From positions 806,001 through 870,000 of the forward strand of contig NZ_JADFCM010000008.1 of the NCBI RefSeq assembly GCF_015234585.1: a stretch of 64,000 nt of DNA. The letters run 5' to 3'. How positions within the stretch are numbered: position 1 is the first letter of the stretch; the number at the start of each line of letters is the position of its first letter. The notes below the pieces were generated by a model. That model was not told the DNA's origin, made no database searches, and worked only from the letters and a program-made list of their open reading frames with translations. Below are positions 14,942-24,546 of this stretch, in pieces. The translations under genes and the position numbers were made by a program. Origin of the DNA: Pseudalkalibacillus hwajinpoensis (GTDB lineage: Bacteria; Bacillota; Bacilli; Bacillales; Guptibacillaceae).

Positions 14942-15763
14942 ATGAAGTTAAGAATGATCACGATTCTTAGTGCACTGATGCTTATTCTTGCAGCATGTAG
15001 TGGTACAACAGAATCCGGAGGCGAAGTAAGCGTTGATAAGGGTATTGACGCTGAGGAAGTATTCGAGAAATCAATTGCGGCTCAAGAAGAGATTGAGAAT
15101 TTCCATATGAAAGCGGATATGACGCAAAGTATTGGTTCAGGTGAAGAAGAGATGGATGTCAATAGCGTGATTGACGCTGATATGGTGATGGATCCTATTG
15201 CTTTTCATCAAATGATTGATATGACAGCAAATGGTGAAACGATGCAAATGGAATCATACTTTACTGAAGAAGGTTTCTTTATGAAGCAGGGTGAGCAATG
15301 GATGAAATTCCCTGATGAAATGACAGATACACTACTTTCTCTTCAGGAAAATCAAGCTGATCCAGCTGAACAAATGGAAATGCTCAAAGAATATGTCGAT
15401 GAATTCACTTTATCAGAAGAAGATGATACTTACGTGATGACATTGAAAGCTTCGGGTGAGAAATTTCAAGGGTTGATGGAGAAAACAGCTAAAGAAATGG
15501 GCTCACAAAATCAAATGATGGAAGAGGCCATGGATCAAATGAAAGTGAACAATGTGGAATACACATACGCGATCGATAAGGAAAGCTATCTTCCTGTACA
15601 AATGGACATGAAGATGGACAGTGAAATGAGCATGGAAGGTGAAACAATTTCCACGATTATGGAGATGAACTCCACTTATGACCAGTACAATGAAATTGAA
15701 GAAGTGAAGGTTCCTGAGGAAGTTATTTCACAAGCAAAAGAAATGCCAGGTATGGAACAATAA
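14942..15763 (+). CDS. Lipoprotein, DUF6612-like
   Basis: 273 residues with a lipobox (LILAAC, Cys about 19), so anchored to the outer face of the membrane. The mature part is very acidic and Met-rich (MKADMTQSIG, MEMNSTYDQY), with the repeated beta-strand layout of LppX/LolA-like Bacillus lipoproteins (DUF6612). These may carry hydrophobic ligands; no function is shown. AGGAGTGGTG precedes the ATG and a terminator follows. Confidence 0.7.
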   Translation: MKLRMITILSALMLILAACSGTTESGGEVSVDKGIDAEEVFEKSIAAQEEIENFHMKADMTQSIGSGEEEMDVNSVIDADMVMDPIAFHQMIDMTANGETMQMESYFTEEGFFMKQGEQWMKFPDEMTDTLLSLQENQADPAEQMEMLKEYVDEFTLSEEDDTYVMTLKASGEKFQGLMEKTAKEMGSQNQMMEEAMDQMKVNNVEYTYAIDKESYLPVQMDMKMDSEMSMEGETISTIMEMNSTYDQYNEIEEVKVPEEVISQAKEMPGMEQ

Positions 15764-15770
15764 TAACAAG

Positions 15771-15800
15771 GAGTGCTGCTAAAACAAGCGGCGCTCTTTT
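15771..15800 (+). terminator. Terminator of the lipoprotein gene
   Basis: GAGTGCTGCT / AGCGGCGCTC (with G-T pairs) then TTTTATT. Confidence 0.75.
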
Positions 15801-15917
15801 ATTATGAATATAGAACTTTTTAAAGACTACTTAAGAATTGGATAAGTTATAACTGGAAAAAAGTACCCTGAAGCGTTACGATTAGCACATGACAACTGTT
15901 TGAAAGGAGCGAGGTTC

Positions 15918-16937
15918 ATGTCAACTGAAACACTACTATACGATCAACTGAAACGTCCTTTAAGAGATCTTCGTATATCCGTAACGGACCGTTGTAATTT
16001 CCGCTGTCGTTACTGTATGCCTGAAGAAACGTTCGGTCCTGATTATGAATTTCTTCCTAAAACGAGCCTTCTCCAATTTGAGGAGATCACGCGTCTCGCT
16101 CGGTTATTTGTTGAGATGGGGGTTGAGAAGATTCGTCTGACTGGCGGAGAACCGCTACTTAGAAGGGATCTCGATGTTCTTATTGGTATGCTATCACAAA
16201 TTAAAGGTCTTGATGATATAGCTTTAACAACGAATGCTTCTTTATTAAAAAAGAGCGCATTAAAATTAAAGCAGGCAGGTCTCACTAGAGTGAATGTTAG
16301 TCTCGATGCCATTCATGATGAAACGTTTGGCAAAATGAATGGGAGAGGGACAAAGATAAAACCCGTTTTAGAAGGAATTCAGGCTGCTGCCGATGCAGGT
16401 CTTCAAGTGAAAATTAATATGGTCGTTCAAAAGGGAATCAATGATCATGAAATCGTTCCAATGGCAGATTATTTCAGAAATAGCGGTCACATCGTTCGCT
16501 TTATTGAGTATATGGATGTAGGAAATTCAAATGGCTGGAAGTTTGATCATGTGATGAATAAGAAAGATATTATTGATCAAATAGCAGAGACTTTTCCTCT
16601 TAAATCTGTTGATGCTGCATACTTTGGCGAAGTGGCTAGCCGCTATCAATATGAAGATGGATCTGGTGAAATTGGTGTTATTTCATCTGTCAGTGATTCG
16701 TTTTGTTCTAGCTGTACAAGAGCGCGCCTTTCAGCTGATGGAGCTCTTTACACTTGTTTATTTGCTTCGAAAGGAACGAGCTTACGAAATCCGCTTCGTA
16801 ATGGAGCGACAGATGAAGAATTACGGAAGATGCTAACAAATCTCTGGAATGGTCGACATGATCGCTATTCAGATGAGCGAACAGAGGAAAGTGTTTTAAA
16901 TAGAGACAAGATTGAAATGTCATTTATAGGTGGATAA
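15918..16937 (+). CDS. moaA: GTP 3',8-cyclase MoaA
   Basis: A 339-residue radical SAM enzyme that starts molybdenum cofactor synthesis from GTP. The SAM [4Fe-4S] motif is Cys26, Cys30 and Cys33 (CNFRCRYC). The second cluster lies near the C-terminus ([18 protein letters not shown]), and the functionally important C-terminal GG is present. The start at ATG 15918 has AAAGGAG upstream; the earlier in-frame TTG has none. fdhD starts 2 nt after its stop, so they form an operon. Confidence 0.95.
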   Translation: MSTETLLYDQLKRPLRDLRISVTDRCNFRCRYCMPEETFGPDYEFLPKTSLLQFEEITRLARLFVEMGVEKIRLTGGEPLLRRDLDVLIGMLSQIKGLDDIALTTNASLLKKSALKLKQAGLTRVNVSLDAIHDETFGKMNGRGTKIKPVLEGIQAAADAGLQVKINMVVQKGINDHEIVPMADYFRNSGHIVRFIEYMDVGNSNGWKFDHVMNKKDIIDQIAETFPLKSVDAAYFGEVASRYQYEDGSGEIGVISSVSDSFCSSCTRARLSADGALYTCLFASKGTSLRNPLRNGATDEELRKMLTNLWNGRHDRYSDERTEESVLNRDKIEMSFIGG

Positions 16938-16939
16938 TC

Positions 16940-17734
16940 ATGGAGAAAGAATTCAAACATACGACTGAACGCAAAATCACACGGTATGAAAATGGGGAAT
17001 TTAAAGAGAAGGAAGACTTGATTGCACTTGAGAAACCAATCACGATTCGAATTAATCATACTGAATTCGCAACGCTTGTTTGTACACCTGATCATTTAGA
17101 AGATATGGTCATTGGATTTCTCGCTTCAGAAGGGGTGATTCGATCTTATCACGATGTTGAAGAAATGCTTTTTAATGATGGGCAAGGGATTGTGAATGTA
17201 AAAGCTGCTGTTCAAGGTTCATTAACGTCTGAGACATATACAAAGCGCGTCATTAGCTCATGCTGTGGAAAAAGTAGACATTTTTATTTGCAAAGTGATT
17301 CGAAAACGGCTCGTACGATTATGAAGGCACCTGAATTAACCGCCTCCGTTTGTCTTGCTAATATGAGAACGTTGCAAGAGCAGTCAGCTACGTTTAAATC
17401 GACTGGTGGTGTTCATAACGCGGCCATATTCAAAAATGGAGAAATGGTGGCTTCACGTACTGACATTGGAAGACATAATGCTCTTGATAAACTATATGGT
17501 TACGCACTCCGTCACCATCTTCACCCTTCTGATCTTAGCGTTGCGTTTAGCGGAAGAATTTCATCAGAGGTTGTTATTAAGCTATCCAAGATGGGGATTG
17601 GTGTACTGCTCTCCAAATCGGCTCCCACTGAGCTTGCCATTCAATTAGCGGATGATCTTAACATTACAACAGTAGGGTTTATTCGCCATGAAGGCTTCAA
17701 TGTTTATACAAAACCAGAACGGATTCTGATTTAG
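16940..17734 (+). CDS. fdhD: Formate dehydrogenase accessory sulfurtransferase FdhD
   Basis: 264 residues. FdhD passes sulfur from a cysteine desulfurase to the molybdenum cofactor of formate dehydrogenase. Visible are the N-terminal PITIRINH core, the loop with the reactive Cys pair (SSCCGKS, about 113-119), GGVHNAA, and DIGRHNALDKLYG. It is translationally close to moaA (2-nt gap), tying cofactor synthesis to formate dehydrogenase activation. No formate dehydrogenase gene lies in the window. A terminator follows. Confidence 0.93.
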   Translation: MEKEFKHTTERKITRYENGEFKEKEDLIALEKPITIRINHTEFATLVCTPDHLEDMVIGFLASEGVIRSYHDVEEMLFNDGQGIVNVKAAVQGSLTSETYTKRVISSCCGKSRHFYLQSDSKTARTIMKAPELTASVCLANMRTLQEQSATFKSTGGVHNAAIFKNGEMVASRTDIGRHNALDKLYGYALRHHLHPSDLSVAFSGRISSEVVIKLSKMGIGVLLSKSAPTELAIQLADDLNITTVGFIRHEGFNVYTKPERILI

Positions 17735-17764
17735 AACACCTCTATATTAGAGGTGTTTTTTTTG
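17735..17764 (+). terminator. Terminator of moaA-fdhD
   Basis: AACACCTCTA / TAGAGGTGTT followed by eight T. Confidence 0.9.
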
Positions 17765-17818
17765 ATCAAGTCGTTCATACTACTGAACAAATAAGCATTT
17801 TGGAAAGGCGGACATGAA

Positions 17819-18091
17819 ATGGGTTGGACGATAGCTGTGATATTCTGGATTGCTGGTGTTGTATTGGTGGGGAGCCCCAAGTATTTGTTTCATCGTCTTG
17901 AGGCAATAAAATCGGATACGGCAGGTCATGCAAGGGCATCTGAAGCAACAGATAAAGAAGAAAGTATTTTCTTTTTTATTGAAACGAAAGCTCTTGATTC
18001 AATACCGTGGTGGGTGGTAACGATTTCTTGTGTCACAATTGGACTTTTTCTTATTGCGTTTGGAGTAATCGCCCTTGTTTTTTCCTATTAA
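17819..18091 (+). CDS. Hypothetical two-pass membrane protein
   Basis: 90 residues with hydrophobic segments at about 3-22 and 62-88 and a polar loop between them. No family is recognised. GGAAAGGCGG precedes ATG 17819. The following gene has its own promoter-like sequence, so this is probably a single-gene transcript. Confidence 0.55.
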   Translation: MGWTIAVIFWIAGVVLVGSPKYLFHRLEAIKSDTAGHARASEATDKEESIFFFIETKALDSIPWWVVTISCVTIGLFLIAFGVIALVFSY

Positions 18092-18093
18092 AA

Positions 18094-18120
18094 TGAAACT
18101 TTCTTGATTATTCATTCGTC
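18094..18120 (+). promoter_or_regulatory. ECF-sigma-like promoter of the lipoteichoic acid synthase gene
   Basis: TGAAAC (18094-18099), a 17-nt spacer, and CGTC (18117-18120), matching promoters used by the Bacillus sigma-M/sigma-X group of envelope-stress factors. It begins 2 nt after the stop of the upstream gene and about 100 nt before the synthase start. Confidence 0.55.
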
Positions 18121-18223
18121 TTTAGAGAGGAGGGATTTGCCGGTAGTTTGGTTATCCCCCTTTGGTGGTAAATAAAGAAAGAAAGAGTTCATTTATGTTA
18201 GGGAGATATAAGGGGTGTGAGTG

Positions 18224-20065
18224 ATGGAAGCAGAGAGAACAAAAGAAAAGTCAGTGTGGCATTTTTATTTATTATTAGTGGGATTACTTGTTCTGAAAAC
18301 GTATCTTGTTTATCGATTTGAATTTTCGTTTTCATTGAGCGGAATTGGCGAAGAAATGTTTCTGTTCATTAATTCAATAGGGTCAATCGTATTACTGCTA
18401 GGTATAGGTCTTTTTAGGAAGCAGTCAAAACCAGGCCTAATATTAGCAGTTTATTTTATTTTATCAGCTCTACTTTATTGTAATATTTTATATTATCGTT
18501 TCTACATAGACTTTGTTACCGTTCCTGTTCTTTTTCAATTTGGTAACGTTGGAGGTTTAGGTCAAAGTACAGTTGAGCTGTTGAATTTATATGATCCGCT
18601 CATCGTGCTCGACTCCATCATCTTATTTTGGATCCTAAAACGAAATCATTTACATAAGACCCCGTTATCAGAGAAACTACGAAAAAGAACGGCGTTTACT
18701 GGTGTCGGCATATTAGTAGGAACAGCTGGACTGGCGTTAATTATGCATCCATTACTATTTGAAAAATCATATGATCGAGAGTTATTTGTTAAGTCACTTG
18801 GTGCTTATACATATCATATTTATGATATAGGCTATAACTCGTTTACATCCATTAATAGTGCGTTTGCGGATGATACGGAACTATCAGAGATCGAAAGTTA
18901 TGTAGAGAAAAAGGAATTGAAGTCTTCCTCCTATGAAGGGATCGCGAAAGGGAAAAATCTGATCATTATTTCTTTAGAATCTACGCAAGCATTTATGCTC
19001 GATGAAAGTATCGATGGGGAAGAAGCCACACCTTATCTAAATAAGTTGAAGGAAGAAAGTTTTTTCTTTCCTAATTTCTATCACCAGACAGCACAGGGGA
19101 AAACGTCTGATGCTGAATTTATGATTGATAACAGTTTGTATCCACTTTCCGGAGGGTCTGTGTTCGTTAGAAAGCCACAGAATGAGTTTTTCTCGCTTCC
19201 TGAGGCATTAAATGACGAGGGGTATACGACAACTTCTTTTCATGGAAATGATCGGGAATTTTGGAATAGGTCAGAAATGTATGAAACGCTTGGTTACGAT
19301 CGCTTTTATTCAAAAAAGGATTTTGAAGTGAGTGACGATAATTCCATCAACTACGGTTTGAAGGATATCCCGTTCTTCAAGCAATCGATTCCTTACTTAA
19401 AAGAACTGGATCAGCCATATTCGGCAAAATTTCTTACACTGACAAATCATTTTCCTTACTTATTAGAAGAAAAAGACACAATGATTTCACTGCCGGAGAC
19501 TCCGGAAGAAGTAGTAAACCGATATTATGCAACGGTTCGCTATGAGGATGAAGCGATTAAGACTTTCTTTGAAGAAATGAAAGCTGCTGGTTTATATGAA
19601 GACTCCATTTTTGTTCTTTATGGTGATCATTATGGGTTATCTGAAACATATGATAAAGCTCTTGGCGATTATCTAGGTGAAGAAATAGGTCCTGTAGAAC
19701 ATGTCGATCTACAAAAAGTGCCTCTCATCATTCACGTTCCAGGTGAAGAAGGCAAGGTGATTGATACAGTTGGAGGACAGGTTGATTTAAAGCCGACAAT
19801 CTTAGAGATGTTAGGCGTAGAAGAAAGCACAAGTTTGAATTTTGGCACAAGCCTATTCTCGAAAAAACGAGAAGATCTCGTTATTTTCAGGGATGGAAGC
19901 TTTGTGACAGAGAATCTTATCTATACTAAAAATACGTGTTATAACAAAGAAACAAGTTCAAAAACCAATCGAAACAAATGTGCTCGCTATTTTGGTCAGG
20001 TTCAAGATGAATTAGATTATTCTGATCAAGTGATCTATGGTGATTTACTCCGTTTCATTGAATAG
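18224..20065 (+). CDS. Lipoteichoic acid synthase family protein (LtaS/YfnI type)
   Basis: 613 residues. LtaS enzymes transfer glycerol-phosphate from phosphatidylglycerol to build lipoteichoic acid on the outer membrane face. There are about five N-terminal membrane helices (to about 190) and an extracellular sulfatase-like domain. Metal and catalytic residues are the Glu of SLESTQ, the catalytic Thr294 in QGKTSDAEF, and the Asp and His of YGDHYG. The start ATG 18224 follows AAGGGGTG. The ECF-like promoter upstream recalls B. subtilis yfnI (ltaSA), but which paralogue this is cannot be fixed by eye. Confidence 0.85.
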   Translation: MEAERTKEKSVWHFYLLLVGLLVLKTYLVYRFEFSFSLSGIGEEMFLFINSIGSIVLLLGIGLFRKQSKPGLILAVYFILSALLYCNILYYRFYIDFVTVPVLFQFGNVGGLGQSTVELLNLYDPLIVLDSIILFWILKRNHLHKTPLSEKLRKRTAFTGVGILVGTAGLALIMHPLLFEKSYDRELFVKSLGAYTYHIYDIGYNSFTSINSAFADDTELSEIESYVEKKELKSSSYEGIAKGKNLIIISLESTQAFMLDESIDGEEATPYLNKLKEESFFFPNFYHQTAQGKTSDAEFMIDNSLYPLSGGSVFVRKPQNEFFSLPEALNDEGYTTTSFHGNDREFWNRSEMYETLGYDRFYSKKDFEVSDDNSINYGLKDIPFFKQSIPYLKELDQPYSAKFLTLTNHFPYLLEEKDTMISLPETPEEVVNRYYATVRYEDEAIKTFFEEMKAAGLYEDSIFVLYGDHYGLSETYDKALGDYLGEEIGPVEHVDLQKVPLIIHVPGEEGKVIDTVGGQVDLKPTILEMLGVEESTSLNFGTSLFSKKREDLVIFRDGSFVTENLIYTKNTCYNKETSSKTNRNKCARYFGQVQDELDYSDQVIYGDLLRFIE

Positions 20066-20136
20066 CTTTGGTGTTCATTCTGAGTCGTTCATGGTACGCT
20101 TAAAAAGGATTAATGACTGTAAAGGGATGAGTATAA

Positions 20137-20391
20137 ATGGATTTACAGAGGTTACAAATTCTAACTGAAGTAGTGAGAGAGTACAAAACAGCTATTCACA
20201 TGGATCAAAATAAAGATGAGGTAGGTAGAGAAGTTCTCGATATTGTGATGAATTCTCAGGATCTCGTTTTATATGGACATGTAAAAAGAGCTAAAGACGT
20301 TGACAAATTTCCTGGTGAAGCTTTGAAGCACCTCGATCAGGCTACAAAATATCTTCATGAAAAAATAGATGAACAGTTGAAACACTCTTGA
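20137..20391 (+). CDS. Hypothetical helical protein
   Basis: 84 residues, charged and predicted mostly helical (LQRLQILTEVVREYKTAIH...), without membrane segments or a recognised domain. AAAGGGATGAG precedes ATG 20137. A terminator hairpin overlaps its stop codon. Function unknown. Confidence 0.55.
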   Translation: MDLQRLQILTEVVREYKTAIHMDQNKDEVGREVLDIVMNSQDLVLYGHVKRAKDVDKFPGEALKHLDQATKYLHEKIDEQLKHS

Positions 20392-20410
20392 ATCTAAGGG
20401 TGTTTTCTTT
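20381..20410 (+). terminator. Terminator overlapping the preceding stop codon
   Basis: AACACTCTT / AAGGGTGTT (one G-T pair) then TTTCTTT. Confidence 0.75.
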
Positions 20411-20565
20411 ACGATTGAAGTTGTTTTTATCGTAACATAGCGATCAAACAATGATTGAAAAATTGGAATAGTTTGTATATAAAAGAATGTGTTGTAATTG
20501 TTGCAATACACTGTCATATAGTGATATGTTTTTACTGTTTACTAGATTAAAGGAGAGTGAAATGA

Positions 20566-21426
20566 ATGACTAATTTCGTTAAGCGACTGGCTCCTGTACT
20601 TTTAATGGGGCTAGTTGTTTTTGTGATAAGTGCTTGTTCGAACGGTGGAAACGAATCGAATGAAGCAACTGAAAATAAACCGACTGCCTGGGAAGAGATT
20701 CAAGAAGAAGGAAAGATTACGGTAGCTACGTCTGGGACGCTCTATCCAACTTCTTATTATGAAGAAGGTTCTGACGAAGTGACGGGGTACGAAGTTGAAG
20801 TTGTAAAAGAGATGGCGAAACGCCTTGATCTTGAAGTTGAATTTGAAGAAATGGGCTTTGATGGCATGTTAACAAGCATCAACTCAGGGAAAGTAGATCT
20901 TGCTGCAAACGATATTACATCAACGGAAGAGCGAGAAGAAAAATTTGCTTTTTCTGAACCAGTTAAATACTCTTACGGAACAGCGATCGTAAGAAAAGAT
21001 GATTTATCTGGAATTGATTCACTAGATGATCTTGAAGGGAAGAAAGCCGCTGGTGCTTCAACAACCGTTTATATGAAGGTAGCTCGTGAGCACGGTGCTG
21101 AGGAAGTAACTTACGATAATGCGACAAACGAACAGTATTTACGTGATGTATCAACAGGGAGAACGGATATTATCTTGAATGATTATTACTTACAGAAGCT
21201 CGCTCTTGCTGCCTTTCCGGATTTAAATATTACAATCCATCCAGATATCGAATACTATCCAAATGATCAGTCGATCGTTATGAAAAAAGATAGCGGAGAA
21301 CTGGAAACAAAAGTGAATGAAACCATTAAAGAGATGAAGGAAGACGGCACGCTCAAAGAGCTTTCAGAGAAGTTCTTTGATGGAGCTAACGTATCAGTTA
21401 AGCCAGATATTGATTTTGAAGAATAA
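20566..21426 (+). CDS. Amino acid ABC transporter substrate-binding lipoprotein
   Basis: 286 residues with a lipobox (VISAC, Cys about 24) and the periplasmic-binding-protein family 3 pattern (GKITVATSGTLYPTSYY, GYEVEVVKEMAKRL, GKVDLAANDITSTEER). It should capture a polar amino acid or cystine-like solute outside the cell and deliver it to the permease encoded 16 nt downstream. The best resemblance is to the YxeM/Tcy group; the ligand is unknown. AAGGAGAG precedes the start. Confidence 0.88.
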   Translation: MTNFVKRLAPVLLMGLVVFVISACSNGGNESNEATENKPTAWEEIQEEGKITVATSGTLYPTSYYEEGSDEVTGYEVEVVKEMAKRLDLEVEFEEMGFDGMLTSINSGKVDLAANDITSTEEREEKFAFSEPVKYSYGTAIVRKDDLSGIDSLDDLEGKKAAGASTTVYMKVAREHGAEEVTYDNATNEQYLRDVSTGRTDIILNDYYLQKLALAAFPDLNITIHPDIEYYPNDQSIVMKKDSGELETKVNETIKEMKEDGTLKELSEKFFDGANVSVKPDIDFEE

Positions 21427-21442
21427 GTGGGAGTTGTAACAA

Positions 21443-22120
21443 GTGGGGGAAATACATTGGGAATATCTATTTGATGCGGGTCTTGCGTTAAAGTCGTTTC
21501 CCTATGTCATTCAAGGACTTGGATTAACGTTATTGATCGCGTTTGTTGGAATGATTATCGGACTGGTGATGGGGTTATTTCTTGCTCTTGGAAGAATGTC
21601 AAAATGGAGAGCCCTCAGGTGGCCAGCTCGACTTTACATTTCGTTTATGAGGGGTACACCGATTCTTGTTTTTCTTTATATTCTTTATTTCGGGTTACCT
21701 GTCGTTGGCATTGAGTTTTCAGCTTTAACATCAGCATTGATTGGTTTTAGCTTAAATAGCGCCGCCTATATTGCTGAAATACAGCGATCTGCGCTGTCAT
21801 CTGTTGAAAAAGGGCAGTGGGAGGCTTCGACAGCGCTCGGTATGCCTTATTGGACAACAATGAGGGAAGTCATATTGCCGCAGGCAACGCGAATAGCGAT
21901 TCCGCCATTATCGAATGTGATGCTTGATCTAATCAAGGCATCATCTTTAGCGGCGGTCATTACAGTTCCAGAATTACTCCATCATGCGAAAATAGTTGGA
22001 GGCCGAGAGTTCGACTTTATGACGATGTACATATTAGTTGCGCTAATTTATTGGGCTGTTTGTGTATGTGTGTCTTTCATACAAGAGCGATTAGAAAAAC
22101 GATATCATTATTTACACTAA
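21443..22120 (+). CDS. Amino acid ABC transporter permease
   Basis: 225 residues with about five membrane helices. The EAA loop is visible in EKGQWEASTALGMPYWTTMREVILPQA. The family is HisM/YxeN (polar amino acid permeases). A GTG start at 21443 behind GTGGGAG was accepted. It works with the preceding binding protein. The ATP-binding subunit normally encoded next is missing: a terminator follows at once, so an ATPase must come from elsewhere. Confidence 0.88.
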   Translation: MGEIHWEYLFDAGLALKSFPYVIQGLGLTLLIAFVGMIIGLVMGLFLALGRMSKWRALRWPARLYISFMRGTPILVFLYILYFGLPVVGIEFSALTSALIGFSLNSAAYIAEIQRSALSSVEKGQWEASTALGMPYWTTMREVILPQATRIAIPPLSNVMLDLIKASSLAAVITVPELLHHAKIVGGREFDFMTMYILVALIYWAVCVCVSFIQERLEKRYHYLH

Positions 22121-22148
22121 CCCTAGATGATTTTCTAGGGTTTTTTTG
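22119..22148 (+). terminator. Terminator of the ABC importer genes
   Basis: AACCCTAGA / TCTAGGGTT then TTTTTT, overlapping the stop of the permease gene. Confidence 0.9.
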
Positions 22149-22332
22149 TCTTTTTTTACTAAACGGTATCTTAGCTGTTATTGTTGATTATTCGAACTGT
22201 GGCTTTACTATAGTCAGTCTTGAAAAAACAAAAATATCCCATATTTATTATGAAGTATTTTTAAGAATGTTATAATAAGTCCTATAATCAACATAGACGT
22301 TTCGTCATATTTGAAGGGAGTTCATCATCTGC

Positions 22333-23055
22333 ATGAAAAAATATCTTGGCTTATTAATGCTTATTGGAGTTCTTTTGCTCGCTGCTTGTAACAATAATAG
22401 TGAAGCGAACAAAGAAGAAAAGCCTTCAGAAGAATCAGGAACAATGGATCAAACACAGGAAGAACTAGAAGCGATGAAGGTAAAAGAAGATAAGGTTGTT
22501 GCTACTGTAAATGGTGAAGATATTAAGGGAAAAGATTATAATTCGATGCTAGTTCAAACTCAGCTGCGCTATACGATGAGCGGTGAAGATCCATCGGATA
22601 CGGAAGTGGCGAAGTCAATTGAAGAAGAAGTTATGGATAATTTAATCGGACAGGAACTTCTGCTTCAGAAAGCAAAGGAAGAAGGTTTCTCTGCATCAGA
22701 TAAAGAAGTTGAAACTGAACTTGAGCAAATAAAGGCTCAATTTGATGGTGAGGATGAGCTGAAGAAAGCGCTAGAAGGTCAAGGCATGACGCTTGCTCAG
22801 CTTGAAAGTCAGTATTCTGATATTGTCGTTGTAGATAAGTTCGTTAAAGAGAAAATTGAAACACCCGAAGTGACCGAAGAAGAGATGAAATCATTTTATG
22901 ATGATCAGTTCTCAAAAGATGCTGAGAATCCACCATCTTTTGAAGAAATGAAGGATCGTATAAAAGACTATTTGGTCGAAACCAAAACGCAAGAGAAGGT
23001 TCAGCAAATGAAAGAAGATTTACTAAAGAAAGCCGAAGTCGAAGAGAAGTTATAG
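22333..23055 (+). CDS. SurA-like lipoprotein chaperone
   Basis: 240 residues, lipobox LLAAC (Cys about 19). The mature protein has the SurA/PrsA N-terminal chaperone pattern (VVATVNGEDIKGKDYNSML, EEVMDNLIGQELLLQKAKEEG) and a C-terminal helix that in this family packs back on it. No parvulin prolyl-isomerase domain is present between them. It probably helps fold exported proteins at the membrane-wall interface. A TATAAT at about 22271 may be its -10 box. Confidence 0.82.
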   Translation: MKKYLGLLMLIGVLLLAACNNNSEANKEEKPSEESGTMDQTQEELEAMKVKEDKVVATVNGEDIKGKDYNSMLVQTQLRYTMSGEDPSDTEVAKSIEEEVMDNLIGQELLLQKAKEEGFSASDKEVETELEQIKAQFDGEDELKKALEGQGMTLAQLESQYSDIVVVDKFVKEKIETPEVTEEEMKSFYDDQFSKDAENPPSFEEMKDRIKDYLVETKTQEKVQQMKEDLLKKAEVEEKL

Positions 23056-23080
23056 GTCAGCATATAGCTGGCCTTTTTTT
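23055..23080 (+). terminator. Terminator of the SurA-like gene
   Basis: GGTCAGC / GCTGGCC with a short AT loop, then seven T. Confidence 0.85.
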
Positions 23081-23183
23081 GTGAGGGTTAAGTTTTGGCT
23101 ACTATTATCCATTTCTCGATTTATAAGCGATAGGAAATTTCGAGTAGGCATAATTCAATTATTCAATAAGGAGACATATTAGC

Positions 23184-23819
23184 ATGGATACTATTTTGAG
23201 TGAACTTAGAACGTACGTTAGACGAAAATTAGAAAGAGAAGGTAGCGGTCACGACTGGCATCATATTGATCGGGTTGTGAAACAAGCAAAAAGAATAGCA
23301 GATGAAGAGAGTGCTAACACCTTTATTTGTGAAGTAGCAGCACTCGTTCATGATTTAGCAGATGATAAAGTAGCTTCCTCAGAGCAAGAGGGGATAAGAG
23401 AGGTAGAAGCGTTGCTATATCAATTAAAGGCTGCGGATCGAGAACACGTTATGGAAATTATTACGACTATTTCTTATAAAGGAGGGAATCGCCCACCAGT
23501 CAAGAGTCTCGAAGCACAAGTTGTGCAAGATGCGGACAGATTAGATGCGATAGGGGCGATTGGCATTGCACGAACGTTTGTGTACGCCGGCTCCAAAGCA
23601 GAATTGATTTATGACCCTTCTATTGAACCAAGAACAAATATGACAATGGATGCCTATCGAAATGAACAGTCTACCGCTATTAATCATTTTTATGAAAAAC
23701 TTCTGAAATTAAAAGATCTTATGAATACCGAGACGGGAAAAAGTCTTGCAGAAGAACGGCATGAATTCATACAATCATTTTTATCACAGTTTCATGGAGA
23801 GTGGGAAGGGAATCGATAA
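23184..23819 (+). CDS. HD-domain phosphohydrolase (YedJ-like)
   Basis: 211 residues. The metal-binding HD superfamily pattern is visible as HDWHHIDRVVKQAKRIA, ALVHDLADDK and VQDADRLDAIGAIGIAR. Such stand-alone HD proteins hydrolyse nucleotides or other phosphate esters; the substrate is unknown. AAGGAGAC precedes the ATG. The acetyltransferase gene starts 4 nt after its stop, so they are co-transcribed. Confidence 0.88.
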   Translation: MDTILSELRTYVRRKLEREGSGHDWHHIDRVVKQAKRIADEESANTFICEVAALVHDLADDKVASSEQEGIREVEALLYQLKAADREHVMEIITTISYKGGNRPPVKSLEAQVVQDADRLDAIGAIGIARTFVYAGSKAELIYDPSIEPRTNMTMDAYRNEQSTAINHFYEKLLKLKDLMNTETGKSLAEERHEFIQSFLSQFHGEWEGNR

Positions 23820-23823
23820 AGCT

Positions 23824-24309
23824 ATGAGAATTCACCCTATGACCTTAGAAAAGGCACAAGAAATTCAAACGTGGACATATGACGAACCTTATTCTTTGTA
23901 TAGTTTTACAGGCGATCAAGAAGAATTATTAGAGTTTATGAATGGGTCTTATTTTTTTGTGATAGATGACAAAAGAAATTTGATTGGATACTTTTGCTAT
24001 GGAGAATCGGCTCAGGTACCAGCTGGTCACCAAGTTGACGCCTACGAGGAGAACTTTATAGATATTGGTTTGGGACTACATCCAAATAAGGCGGGCAAAG
24101 GAACCGGGTTAGCATTTTTGAAGGTAGGACTTGCTTATGCAATAGAAATCAATGGGTTCTCAAATGTCAGACTGACCGTAGCATCGTTTAATAGGCGGGC
24201 GATCAAGGTGTATGAGAGAGCTGGATTCACTTATGAAAAATCATTTACGAACGGCTCGACGAATTTTAATATCATGATAAAAAGAAATGGGAATAGCACT
24301 CATCTATAA
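23824..24309 (+). CDS. GNAT-family N-acetyltransferase
   Basis: 161 residues from ATG 23824, beginning MRIHPMTLEKAQEIQTW. The acetyl-CoA-binding motif is degenerate but visible (GLHPNKAGKGTGLAFL), followed by VRLTVASFNRRAIKVYERAGF, the typical C-terminal GNAT signature. GGAAGGG, within the preceding gene, probably serves as ribosome binding site. An earlier in-frame start (23746) lies well inside the HD gene and was not used. Target unknown. Confidence 0.82.
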   Translation: MRIHPMTLEKAQEIQTWTYDEPYSLYSFTGDQEELLEFMNGSYFFVIDDKRNLIGYFCYGESAQVPAGHQVDAYEENFIDIGLGLHPNKAGKGTGLAFLKVGLAYAIEINGFSNVRLTVASFNRRAIKVYERAGFTYEKSFTNGSTNFNIMIKRNGNSTHL

Positions 24310-24546
24310 ATGCAAACTGTGGATTAAACAACTGAAAAAGGGGAATAAGAGAACTATATAAATATCTTTACAGGAGGATAGTTTCATACAGAGAGCTATT
24401 TCTTTACACAATTAATCGAGTTTAGCAAAAGATTTTGTCTTATTCCTACTAATTCTGACATAGCATAGGAAGTTTGGTCGAATACGTTTTGATTCCTTCT
24501 AGAAATGGGCATAATGGTAATGTATTGGCATGAGGAGGAATGAGAC

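Noticed and set aside
20392..20565. Riboswitch before the amino acid ABC transporter
   Set aside because: The 174-nt leader is AT-rich with no recognisable aptamer core or terminator-antiterminator pair beyond the previous gene's terminator.
24310..24546. Additional small gene with AGGAGGA at about 24372
   Set aside because: The ribosome-site-like sequence has no ATG, GTG or TTG at a usable distance with an open frame behind it.
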